A DNA stretch of 64,000 nt from Rutidosis leptorrhynchoides (lineage: Eukaryota; Streptophyta; Magnoliopsida; Asterales; Asteraceae), in contig NC_092339.1 in NCBI RefSeq assembly GCF_046630445.1, positions 51,707,501 to 51,771,500 of the forward strand, in the 5' to 3' direction. Position 1 is the first letter of the stretch; every line of letters begins with the position of its first letter. The position numbers and the translations under genes are program-made. Below are positions 38,117-49,885 of this stretch, piece by piece. The notes beneath the pieces were generated by a model. The model was not told the DNA's origin, ran no database searches, and worked only from the letters and a program-made list of their open reading frames with translations.

Positions 38117-41100
38117 ATGCACCGAGCAAGACGTTCACCACCTTTTGTACGTTCACCACCTGTAACTAGATCAAGACATTTAGCAAATATAACCGCCGTT
38201 GATTTCTCTTTAGAATCGTCATCCAGTCGACCAAGTACTTCAGTTCAAATTTCCGATAATCCATTTTTTGAACCCGACCTCACAATTGAGAATCCGGAGA
38301 ATATTCAGGAACGGTTCGTAGATCCTGAACCACTAAACTTTCCCCCGGAACCACCAATCATTCAAACAGAGATTGTTGAGGAACGAACCATTAAATCAGA
38401 ATCCTCTAGTGATTCCGATTCAACAAATTCAATTATGGAGAATCTGGAACCTTTAAGTATGGAAGACCGAATGAGAGCTAAACGCACTGGCCAAGGTCAC
38501 GCAATTACTCATCCAGACATTAATGCGCCAGATTATGAAATCAAAGGACAAATTCTACACATGGTGACTAATCAATGCCAATTTAGTGGTGCGCCGAAGG
38601 AAGATCCAAATGAACATCTACGTACCTTTAATAGGATCTGCACACTATTTAAAATCCGAGAAGTGGAGGATGAACAGATATATCTCATGTTATTTCCCTG
38701 GACTTTAAAGGGAGAAGCCAAAGATTGGTTGGAATCGTTACCTGAAGGGGCGATTGATACATGGGATGTTTTAGTTGACAAATTTCTTAAACAATTCTTT
38801 CCTGCATCTAAAGCCGTAAGACTTCAAGCAGAAATTGTTATGTTCACACAGAAACCGAATGAAACTCTATATGAGGCATGGACAAGATATGGAAAGTTGT
38901 TAAGAGGATGTCCGCAACATGGTTTAGACACCTGTCAAATAGTACAAATATTCTACCAAGGATGCGACATCACTACAAGGAAAGACATAGATATAGCAGC
39001 TGGTGGTTCTATTATGAAGAAAACCGAAACTGATGCTTACAAAATTATTGATAACACTGCTTCCCACTCACATGAGTGGCACCAAGAAAAAGATATCATT
39101 AGATCATCTAAAGCAGCTAGAGCCGATTCTAGCCATGACTTAGATTCCATTTCCGCAAAGATAGATGCTGTGGAGAGACGAATGGAAAAGATGACTAAAG
39201 ATATTCGCTCAATACGAATTAGTTGTGAGCAGTGTGGAGGACCACATTTGACAAAAGATTGTCTCAGTATTGAATTAACAATGGAACAAAGAGAGAATAT
39301 TTCATACATAAACCAAAGGCCTGGAAATAATTATCAGAATAATTATCAACCGCCAAGACCGATTTACAATCAAAACCAGAATTATAACCGAAATATTCCA
39401 TACAACAACCAACAAGGTCCTAGCAATCAACAAGTATCCAATAATAATTACAATCAGCAAAGACCGAATTATCAAAACAAACCACCACAACAAACCGATG
39501 ATAAAAATCCGAATTTAGAAGATATGATGACGAAGCTAGTTGAAACTCAAACGCAGTTTTTCACCTCTCAGAAACAAACCAATGAACAAAATGCTCAAGC
39601 ATTTAGAAATCAACAAGCTTCTATTCAAAATCTGGAACAAGAAGTAAGTAACCTAGCAAGGTTAATAGGTGAAAGAAAACCGGGAAGTCTACCTAGTGAT
39701 ACAAATGCTAACCCCCGAAATGAAACAGCTAAAGCCATTACCACAAGAAGTGGTACAACACTTAAACCACCGGAAATACCTGTAACTTCTGATGAAACTA
39801 TTCCTACTCCACAAGAACCACAACCTGATCAAGATAAGGAAAAAGAACCGGTAGTTGAAAAGGTTAATGAAGATAACACAGTTAAGGATAAACCTTATGT
39901 TAAACCATACCAACCACCACTTCCTTATCCGAGTAAAATGAAGAAAGAGAAACTTGAAGCCGAGCAATCCAAATTTTTGGATATGTTTAAACAGATAAAT
40001 GTAAATCTTCCTTTCATTGATGTGATTTCAGGAATGCCTAGATATGTTAAATTCTTGAAAGATCTAATCTCAAATAGAAATAAAATGGAAGAACTCTCGG
40101 CTGTTACTATGAATGCTAATTGTTCAACAGTGCTGTTGAATAAGATACCAGAAAAACTATCTGATCCAGGAAGTTTCACAATTCCATGTTTTCTGGGTAG
40201 TCTTAGTTCAATAGAAGCATTGGCAGACTTAGGTGCTAGTATAAATCTAATGCCGTATTCACTATACACTAAACTAGATCTTGGAGAATTGAAACCAACC
40301 AGAATAAGCATACAACTAGCCGATAGATCAATAAAATATCCTAGAGGGATAATGGAGAACATGCTAGTTAAAGTTGGTACTTTAGTATTTCCAGTAGATT
40401 TTGTTGTTCTGGACATGGAAGAAGATTCTCAAGTTCCTCTCATATTAGGAAGACCATTCTTAAACACGGCTAAAGCAATGATAGACGTGTTCGGTAAGAA
40501 ACTGACCCTAAGTATAGAGGACGAGAGTGTTACCTTTTCAGTTGATAGAGCAATGCAACAACCGCAATCTGCAGATGATACATGTTATTATATTCAAACT
40601 ATAGATGCACATGCAGAATTATTAGAAGAATTTCCAGAATTACAAGGAACAGGAGAATGTTCTTTAGGAGAAGGTAATGAACCAATTGATGAAGCTGAAA
40701 TGTTAGCTACACTTATAGCTAATGGATATGAACCAACAACAGAAGAAATTCAAATGCTAAAAGAAGAAGACAAATATCGATATAAATCATCGATAGAAGA
40801 ACCTCCGAAATTAGAGTTAAAGCCACTTCCAAACCATTTGGAATACGCTTATTTACATGGTGAATCTGAATTACCTGTAATAATATCGTCTTCTCTTACT
40901 GAAAATGAGAAATCACAACTCATTTCTGTGTTAAAAGCTCATAAACCAGCCATTGCATGGAAGATTCATGATATTAAAGGAATAAGTCCTTCGTATTGCA
41001 CACATAAAATCCTTATGGAAGAAGGTCATAAAACGTATGTGCAACGCCAACGAAGACTAAATCCTAATATGCAAGATGTAGTTAAGAAAGAGATTATTAA

Positions 41101-43720
41101 ACTGCTAGATGCAGGTCTAATTTATCCAATCTCTGATAGTCCATGGGTAAGCCCAGTTCAATGCGTGCCTAAGAAGGGTGGCATGACTGTCATTACAAAT
41201 GAGAAAAATGAGTTTATTCCTACTAGAACAGTAACAGGATGGCGTGTGTGTATTGATTATAGAAAATTAAATGACGCCACCAGAAAAGATCACTTTCCCT
41301 TACCTTTCATAGATCAAATGTTGGAAAAATTAGCCGGAAATAGTTACTATTGTTTTCTAGATGGATTTTCCGGATATTTTCAAATTCCAATAGCACCCGA
41401 AGATCAAGTGAAAACCACATTCACGTACCCTTATGGTACTTTTGCTTACAAACGCATGCCATTTGGACTTTGTAACGCCCCTGCAACCTTTCAAAGGTGT
41501 ATGATGGCGATTTTTCACGACATGATAGAAGAATGCATGGAAGTTTTCATGGATGACTTTTCAGTCTTCGGTGATACATTTGAATCATGTCTAGTTAATC
41601 TGGAACGAATGCTTCTTAGATGCGAACAATCAAATCTAGTACTTAATTGGGAGAAATGCCATTTCATGGTTAAAGAAGGCATCGTTCTTGGACATAAAAT
41701 TTTAAAAGAAGGAATTGAAGTGGATAGAGCTAAAGTAGATGTAATTGTTAAACTTCCACATCCCACCAATGTTAGAGGAATTAGGAGTTTTCTAGGGCAT
41801 GCCGGTTTTTACCGACGTTTCATAAAAGATTTTTCTAAAATTGCCACTCCTATGAATAAACTCCTAGAAAAGGATGCTCCATTCATCTTTTCAGATGAGT
41901 GTATCAAATCTTTTAATATTCTTAAAGAAAAACTCACTAATGGGCCGATCATGATAACACCAAATTGGAATCTACCATTTGAACTAATGTGCGATGCAAG
42001 TGATTTTGCAATGGGAGCCGTTTTAGGACAAAGGATTGAAAAATGATTTCAACCTATATATTATGCTAGTAAGACGTTACAAGGAGCACAAACGAACTAT
42101 ATAACTACTGAAAAAGAACTCCTTGCTATTGTCTTTGCTTTTGACAAATTTCGATGATATCTCGTTCTAGCAAAAACGGTGGTCTATACCAACCATTCTG
42201 CTCTTAGATACCTATTTTCAAAACAAGATGCTAAACCAAGATTAATCCGTTGGATATTACTCTTACAAGAGTTTGATATTGAAATCTGAGATAAAAGAGG
42301 AGCAGAAAATCTCGCCGCTGATCATCTTTCTCGTCTTGAAAATCCCGAATTAGAAGTTCTAAATGAATCAGCCATACAAGACAACTTTCCTGATGAATAT
42401 CTATTGAAGATAGATTATAAAGAAATCCCATGGTTTGCAGACTATGCAAATTATTTAGTATGTGGATTCCTTGAAAAAGGATTATCGTACCAAAGACGAA
42501 AGAAATTCTTCAGTGATATAAAACACTATTTCTGGGAAGATCCACATCTGTTTAAAAGTTGTCCTGATGGAATAATACGCCGATGTGTATTTGGAGATGA
42601 AGCTAGTAAAATATTAAACCATTGTCACACAGGACCAACAGGAGGGCATTATGGGCCTCAACTAACAGCAAGAAAAGTTTATGATGCTGGATTCTATTGG
42701 CCTACAATTTACAAAGACGCACACCTTCTTTGCAAATCCTGTGATGCTTGTCAAAGAGCCGGAAAAATAAGTCAACGTGATGAAATGCCACAAAATGTCA
42801 TCCAAGTATGTGAAGTATTTGACATTTGGGGTATTGACTTTATGGGTCCATTTCCAAAATCTCATAATAATCTATATATACTCGTAGCCATTGATTATGT
42901 ATCTAAATGGGCGGAAGCACAAGCTCTCCCAACTAACGATGCACGAGTTGTAGTCAACTTTTTAAAACGTCTTTTTGCAAGGTTTGGAACACCGAAAGCT
43001 TTGATAAGTGATCGGGGTACTCATTTCTGTAATAATCAACTTGAGAAAGTTCTTAAAAGATATGGAGTAACTCATAAAATCTCCACCGCATATCATCCAC
43101 AAACAAGTGGACAAGTTGAAAATACCAACCGAGCTTTAAAACGTATTCTAGAGAAAACCGTAGGATCAAATCCAAAGGAATGGTCCATTAAATTGGAGGA
43201 TGCACTCTGGGCTTTTAGAACAGCCTACAAAACTCCAATTGGAACCACACCTTTTAGACTTGTTTATGGAAAAGCATGTCATCTTCCAGTAGAAATTGAA
43301 CACAAAGCATTTTGGGCTTTGAAAACATGTAATCTTGATCTACATGAAGCTGGACGTCTACGATTAAGTCAACTAAACGAATTAGAAGAATTAAGACATG
43401 AAGCATACGAAAATTCGTTAATCTATAAGGAAAGAACGAAGAAATGGCATGATAAAAGAATCAGAAGTTCAAATGATTTTAAAGAAGGAGACAGAGTTCT
43501 TCTTTTCAATTCACGATTCAAGCTATTTCCTGGAAAATTGAAATCAAGATGGTCTGGACCATTCATAGTCAAAAGAGTTTTCCCATACGGAACGATAGAA
43601 TTAATAAATTCAAATGGGATTGAATTTAAAGTTAATGGTCACAGAGTTAAACATTACATACATGGTCCGATGGAAGTCGACAACGAAGTTAATCACAATT
43701 TCGACACCACAGCTAAATAA
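38117..43720 (+). pseudogene. gag-pol: element C gag-pol polyprotein, one frame with three TGA stops in RNase H
   Basis: A single 1,868-codon frame starts MHRARRSPPFVRSPPVTRSR. The retrotransposon gag domain is at about residues 150-290 (FPWTLKGEAKDWLESLP). A knuckle-like CEQCGGPHLTKDC lies near 370-383 (shortened spacing), then an Asn/Gln-rich stretch. The protease is at about 700 (ALADLGASINLMP; LILGRPFLNTA), RT at about 1005-1195 (FMDD near 1142) and RNase H from about 1290 (CDASDFAMGAVLGQ). Integrase follows with its HHCC zinc region near 1503-1550 and D, D, E core ([32 protein letters not shown]). A GPF-type module ([11 protein letters not shown]) is near the end. TGA codons at 42044-42046, 42155-42157 and 42287-42289 interrupt RNase H, where the conserved YTDHSAL Asp is Asn. 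No frameshifts. The nearly identical LTRs show the damage is recent or inherited by replication in trans. Confidence 0.93.
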
Positions 43721-43893
43721 GTGTGGGGAGAATCAAGTCTTTAAAGGATAATATGTATTTCTGTTAGAGTTAGATTGTCTATTTTCGTGTAGTTCTCGAA
43801 AATGGAACCCGAATGGTCTTTCCCTAGCAGACCCTAAAGAACTAGTCTTCTTCCCCCATTCTGAATTTTTATTTTTTTTAGGTTTTTTACAAA
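43721..43893 (+). other. spacer after pol with PPT-like AAGTGTGGGG
   Basis: Starts with AAGTGTGGGGAGA at 43720-43732, one of several PPT-like copies. No ORF. Confidence 0.6.
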
Positions 43894-44310
43894 ATGAAGA
43901 CTGCCTGTGAACTAAACCATGGTCTAATGCTACACGCTTTGATCACTAAACGTAATAATGACATACTACCGAGTGAATTTGTATCAGTAATCAGAGAAAG
44001 AATGGACGAAGTTAGAAAAGAATCCAGATGCGAAGATAATAAATTACAATTTGGTAAAGGAAAATCAAAATCCGCAGTGAAAAGAAGAGCACGACACCTA
44101 GAAAGATGTCACAAATGCGGAAAATGGTCACATGGAGGTAAATGTTCAAATAATCAAACCTATTCAAATACCGAATTTGTTACTTTATGCAGAGACGGAC
44201 CGTTCATATGTTTAGAAGAAAAGACACTGAATGCTCGAGGTTACGCCTATGTAGCCATGGAAAACCAATTAAACCGACTATCTTATGAATGGGATAGATC
44301 ATATAACTAA
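43894..44310 (+). CDS. element C small zinc-finger-like ORF
   Basis: 138 residues, starting MKTACELNHGLMLHALITKR. The middle is strongly basic (GKGKSKSAVKRRARHLER) and is followed by CHKCGKWSHGGKC, a CX2CX4HX3C motif close to a retroviral CCHC knuckle (one residue short). It lies between pol and the env-position ORF and has its own ATG. Since the gag knuckle of C is also short-spaced, this could be a separate nucleic-acid-binding accessory protein. D lacks it. I do not know a named family. Confidence 0.55.
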   Translation: MKTACELNHGLMLHALITKRNNDILPSEFVSVIRERMDEVRKESRCEDNKLQFGKGKSKSAVKRRARHLERCHKCGKWSHGGKCSNNQTYSNTEFVTLCRDGPFICLEEKTLNARGYAYVAMENQLNRLSYEWDRSYN

Positions 44311-45278
44311 GAAATCTATTTCACAGGTAAGTCTGTACAGTTTTTATTTTATTTTTTTTATTTTTAACCTTTTGATAATAAACGCTAATTTGTTCGCTAT
44401 AAAGTATTAAATTGGTATTGAATAAAATTAGGTTTGGCGACCGAAATTATTGATATCATTCAAAAATTTATTACATCACTGCGAAATTTAACGTTTATTC
44501 TTAAGGTATAAATATCTTTAATCAATCAACCCAAAATATTTCAAAAATTTGTCATGAGTTAAATTAGGTCTTGGAACCGAAATTACTTTACCGAAAAGAG
44601 GGGCGCATATTTTTGATAATATTTGATTGATTAAAGTGGGATAAAAAGCCAAAAAGATTTTTAATTTTATTTTTACCATGTTTTTAAAATTAATATTTAA
44701 ATCTTAAATTAATATTGTAAACTTTGTAAAAACAATATTTTTAAAAATTGTAAATATTTGAATTTTTAAATTAAGTTTGGTGTGAATTTTTAATTTTTAA
44801 AATATGAATTTTTAATTTTATGCATTTCAAATTTTAAGTTTGGTGTGAATTTTTAATATTAATTTTGAATTTTATATTTAAGTTGTGTGAATTTAAAAAC
44901 AAAAATTTACTTTATCTCATTAAGTTAAAAATATGATTTTTAAAATTCGTCGTAAGTTGAAGACTAGGTCTTTGAACCGAAATTGCTTTACCCGAGGGAG
45001 GGACGAGAACTTTTATTATCATTATTTTTAATCTTATTGAATTAAAGTATGCCAAAAACATTATAAAAAAAAAACCCCAAAAATCTTTACTTATAAAAAC
45101 CGCGCTTTGATTTGACAAATTTTAAAATTTTGTCGAGGGACAGACTAGGACAACGATCCGAAACGCCCTCGCTCCTAAAGGAAAACAAAATTTTTAAAAT
45201 TTAATTAATTATAAGTTTTATAAAGTATAAGGTTTTATAAAAAAAAAAAAAAAAAGCTGAAAACACTGTACCCGGACC
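44311..45278 (+). other. element C AT-rich spacer
   Basis: No coding region. Repeated AAGTTTGGTGTGAATTTTTAAT-like text occurs at about 44774 and 44836, and blocks around 44570 and 44950 (GGTCTTGGAACCGAAATTGC type) recur in D near 60210. Confidence 0.5.
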
Positions 45279-45329
45279 CCCATGCGATCGCATGGGTTTT
45301 ACACTTCAACTCCATGCGATCGCATGGAG
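45279..45329 (+). promoter_or_regulatory. palindrome pair before the env-position ORF of C
   Basis: CCCATGCGATCGCATGGG (45279-45296) and CTCCATGCGATCGCATGGAG (45310-45329), centres 32 bp apart, about 140 bp before the ATG at 45469. It may mark an internal promoter, although no good TATA box follows. Confidence 0.8.
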
Positions 45330-45468
45330 CTGAAATCCAGGCCTGATACATACAGCAGCCTGTTCTGTCTTCCTCACCACAACACACACACATTCACGAA
45401 ACTCACCCAAAAATTCACCAATTTTCGCCATTTTTCCACCGTAATTCGTCATTTTTCTTGCTCTAATC

Positions 45469-47657
45469 ATGCCTAGATTCTCATTCTTCAGCAAATTGGT
45501 AAAAATTACACCCCTAAACTCTATAAATTCCTAGTTTTTGTGATAATTACCAATTTTTTACGTAATGCAATTTTGTTAATTTTTAGTGTAATTAGTGTTA
45601 AATTGTTAGTATTTTATGCATGTATAACCTAGATTGATACTATTTAACATGATTTGAAGCCAAAAACTTCAAAATTTTTAGAAATCTAGGGTTTGTGTTC
45701 TTGAGCAATTTGGGGCTTTTTGATATAAACAGGTTATGGCCGATTTTTGTCATGAATTATTGCTAAATTGAGTAGTGTAACATGTTTAGATAGTTAAATG
45801 ATCCAAACAATGATCCTAAACATGATTTTTGGAGATTAAAGTGGACTTTTTAAGTCCAAAATTCATGAACTTGATTAATTTGATATATTTGCCATTTGAG
45901 ACTTGTTTAATTATTAGTAATGAATATTTTGACATGTTATTTGAGTTAAATGCTTATGAATTTTGTATACATTTTCATATGTGCTTATTTGAAAAGTGTA
46001 GAATTGTGAAAAATTGTGAAAATGTGTATAAGTTTAATTTTGATTTAATATGTTATAGTGATTGTTTTAAGTTGTTATTTTGCTAACACTAATGCATATT
46101 TGGATGCACAATTTTTGTGTTTAATGTGTTTTATAGAGAGCCGATACTGGAGGTTCAGGAGCATCATCATCTAGACGACCAGCACCAGCACCAGAACCAG
46201 AACCAGAAATGCAACACGAACAAGAACCACAACAGGAACAACAACAGCCTGATCAGCACATACCTTATTATGATCCGGTACAGTTTATTGATGAATTCAT
46301 AGTATTCCCAATGAGGCCGCCAGTAGAATTCCCAACGATTCCTGAGCACACTCTACATCCTAATCTGAGATTTGATAGAAGATGGAGAGATTACGAGACA
46401 TATCAAAGGAACAAATTCAAATTGGTAACAAAAAATGTAGAGGTGCCAAGGGTAATTGATTGGGCCCCTTTGGAAACGGTCCATCTAGCTAACCGTGTTA
46501 GACAGCTTTTAGTTCAAAGGTATGGCAGTTCTTCTTTTACAGATTGGGAACGTCTTTTCACCATTCGTAGACCTGTATATAAGGAATGGTGTGTTGAGTT
46601 GATGAGTACTGTATCAATTGATACAAATATAGTTAGGATAGATGATAGAAGATTTCTTAGGTTTATCCTTGGCGGTAGGATGTACAGAATGTCCATGCTG
46701 GACATGGCCAGGGCCTTACAGATATATACTCCTGGTGAGTTGCTATTACCCGATTGTACAAACTTGATTCATTATGGTGAACGGGTAGATAGTAACTTTG
46801 ACGCTGACGCCATTTGGAGGCGTATGTCACATTTTGATGTTTTTACACGAGCAGGAGGACACTCCTATACACATATTGACAGAGCCGAGCTACGTATTAT
46901 TCATAGCTTTTTGGCTAACTCGATTACACAAAGAGGTCATAATAAAGAAAAAATTACCTTATATGATTTATTCTACCTAAAGTGTATTCGGGATCCTAGA
47001 AGCTTTGTCAATATCCCTTACTGTGTTGCTTTTTATTTATCTAAAATGGTAGAGGGATTGCAGGACGGGAGTATAATAGGAGGAGGTATTTTTGTTACTC
47101 TCATTGGAGAGTATTTAGGTGTTGATAGGAACTAAGGGGGTCCATTACAGATTTGTAGAGAACAGGTTGAGCCCTTAGGATTGAAAGTTTATGTGGGTGC
47201 TAAGGTATTGAAAAGTAGATGTAACCAGACAGTACCCTATGAGGGATCTCATCCTCAGGTAGAGAGAGGCTCAGACGAGGAAATGGAGGAGGCGGAAGAC
47301 ATTAGGGATGTCTTTCGAGATGCTATTCTTGACGTCCACGTTCGTATAGATGAGGAAGCAATGACGAACGCGGCAAGACATAGTATGTATGAGCAGTGGA
47401 ACTCCGAGCGAGTATACGAGGATTATAGGCGACGCCAACACGATAGCTGGTTAGTTCATCAGCACCAAATCATGAGCCAGCTATCATATCAGGTACCAAA
47501 TAACTATGTACCTACTCGACCTGCTCATTTTCCGACACATAGCCCCGATATCCGACCACCCTTTAACCGGTATGACTATAACCAAGCCTATCAGAACACC
47601 TATAACCAACAATGGAACCCACCCGATGAGATGAACTGGAACCCCTATCCAGACTGA
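45469..47657 (+). pseudogene. env-position ATHILA-type ORF of C, probably spliced, one TAA
   Basis: The main exon is open from 46137. It has a Pro/Glu/Gln-rich start (EPEPEMQHEQEPQQEQQQPD), a globular part (DWERLFTIRRPVYKEWCVEL; RRFLRFILGGRMYRMSMLDM; DRAELRIIHSFLANSITQRG) and ends with TAA at 47133-47135. The same frame then continues to 47657 with a Tyr/Asn/Pro-rich tail. It resembles the plant ATHILA ORF-1 family. A short upstream exon, ATG 45469 to 45498 (MPRFSFFSKL), ends at TTG|GTAAAA and joins in frame to TTTTATAG|AGA at 46137. That gives a 638-bp intron and a better start than the internal ATG at 46209. I see no signal peptide or membrane anchor, so env function is not supported. The TAA separates about 330 from about 170 residues. 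Confidence 0.65.
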
Positions 47658-49885
47658 TTTAGTTCCATTTGGTTATTTTTATGATTATTATGTTTTTATC
47701 TTTTGACTTTTTCATGTTTAAACTTATGTTATTGGATAAATTTGTGTAATTTTTATTATTTTATTATTATTGTGTACTAATATTTCATATTTAGAATTTG
47801 AAAGTGGGATATTAAGTCCCATTTCAGATTGCCATGCATGATTATACTTGTATGTATGTATATTGTCGATTGTTCAAAACAGGGTAAAACAGCGCATTTT
47901 CAAAGACTGGCATTAAGTTCAGCAAAAGCTACTAATTTTGACAATAAGATGACAAATAAATGTGATGTAACAACAGACGAAATGAACAAATGATATGCAC
48001 CATTTATCATTCAGCAAACAAACGCCAATATATTTGGAAACTTTGGTAAAATTTATTCATTTCTACGCTAATCACCCTCAATAATTTAAATTGTACTGAT
48101 TTCTTGCAAATGAGGGCATTGCAAGATCTTAAGTGTGGGAAGGGGTTAAATTCTTTCAGATTTTTAAAATTTTTATCTTTATACACTTGGTTACCATTAA
48201 AAATACTAGTAACGTAGTAGTTGTATTAGAATCTAGTGCTCTCTGATAATAAAGAACAGCCCTAGTCTTATATACTGACTACCCAATTCTAGTAAAAATT
48301 TTCAAAATTTTCAATTAAATGAACTCAAAATCATGTTTATACATATTTATGAACGATAAAACTAGGTTTTAACACCGAAATTATTGTTACCTCTGAAAGG
48401 ACATAAATTGAGAAACAAACCAAAATGTTAAAATTCATTTAAAATGGAATAGAGGACGATAAAAAGGAAAATAAAAGCCAAGTGTGGGAAAATTTACCAA
48501 GTTATCTTAAACAAATGTCACATATATCTGTAACAAATAACTGAAAATACTTTTGCTTTGGACTAAACTAAACTGTTTTATCCGATGAAATAAAAGAAGA
48601 GATGGATCTACACGATGAATCAATTCCATCATTAAAAGGAAGTAAAGTCTTCCGAAAAAGACACGCGCTTCTTGATTTAGGTCAAGAAGTTGTCGTCTAG
48701 ACCAGCTGTAGGTTGACGAAAAATCTAGAAAAGTCATCTCTAAAATCAGCAGGAAATCCACGGACCTCAGCATAAAATAGGGTCGCCAAGTGGTCAGATT
48801 TATCCTAACCATGAGAAGGATTTATCTCGTACAATGGGGGGGGCACCGTGCAAATTAGCTTGATAAGACTAATGAATCAGATCTCCAGAAAGGATAATCT
48901 CCTTAAAAGATCAAAAATCAGCTTTTAAGACTGATATTACTCAATCCTTGAGATTGACTTTAAAGATTGAGAATTACAAACTCATGGAATTCGATGATAT
49001 CTAAACTCGAGCTTGAACGAGAAAATATTTTGATCAAATTAAAACCGATTTGTTTTCTGAAAACCCGTTTTCAATGCGTTCATTACCATTGAACGTAAAA
49101 TCCTAGGAATTCACCTGGAATTCATTAGGTCACCTGAACCAAATCGGGTGTCAACCGTAAGAACGGTGGTTGCATAGTGGTCAAAGACAGGACCTTGTGC
49201 CAGACCGAAAAATCATAAGGGTGAGCTTTACTATTGCTCCTACCAAGGATAGTAATTGCATCCGACATGTTATAGACCATAATTAAAAGCATGTCAGGGG
49301 ACATTGCCTTAACAGTTGCTTGTTCAACGCTTTCCTTTACAACCGGACGGTAGTTTATCGAAAGGTAATATACGGGACAAGTAAACTGGACGTGTTGCTT
49401 TCCAAATACAAGGTTAGCAAGTGGGTGACACAAAACCGCAAGTTTTGAGCTAAAATTTTCAAATCTGAAACCCACCAAACCCACAAAAATATTTTGCAAA
49501 CACCGGTGAAGGGTTATTCCGGAAAACTTATCTAGGGTAAAAGCTAGATTGAATTTTCAAAAGATCAAATATTTTCATAAAGATCCAATTTCCTTAAGGA
49601 TCTACATTTTCATAGTCATGTGGGACTGTAAACCGCCTTTCAAATGTGCACTTTGCTTTGGAAACCGAAAGTAAATCGGCTATTTGATTGCAAGTGTCGT
49701 TGACCTAAACCCGAGGCAACTGTGGATGACACACCCACCTTTAAACATGGTTCTATCGTTACTATCATTGTTTATACCGCCGTATAGAAATCACTGATGT
49801 ACAAAGTGTGAAGAATAAAGAAGTGATTCTAGTATTTCAAGACGATATTGCTTGAGGACAAGCAACGCTCAAGTGTGGGAATATT
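47658..49885 (+). other. element C 3' untranslated region with repeated PPT-like motifs
   Basis: No convincing coding region. AAGTGTGGG occurs at 48131-48139, 48480-48488 and 49871-49879. The last is the PPT next to the LTR. Long blocks are nearly identical to D 60490-62412. Short open frames on both strands here are not supported. Confidence 0.6.

Noticed and set aside
37884-38165. 93-residue frame overlapping the gag start of C
   Set aside because: Overlaps gag out of frame. The matching D leader is similar in DNA, but conservation is better explained by a leader signal than by coding.
39302-40416. Minus-strand hydrophobic or long frames inside the C gag-pol region
   Set aside because: Shadows of the Asn/Gln-rich and protease coding sequence on the plus strand.
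45469-47657. Calling the env-position ORF a true envelope glycoprotein
   Set aside because: No signal peptide, membrane anchor, cleavage site or glycosylation-rich ectodomain is visible; it fits ATHILA ORF-1-type protein better.
48507-48812. Minus-strand frame starting MVRINLTTWRP, also in D at 61111-61365; and the plus-strand frame over the same DNA in D (61026-61361)
   Set aside because: The DNA block itself is nearly identical between C and D, but differences within it change residues in the minus frame and create a stop in the plus frame of C, so neither strand shows coding constraint.
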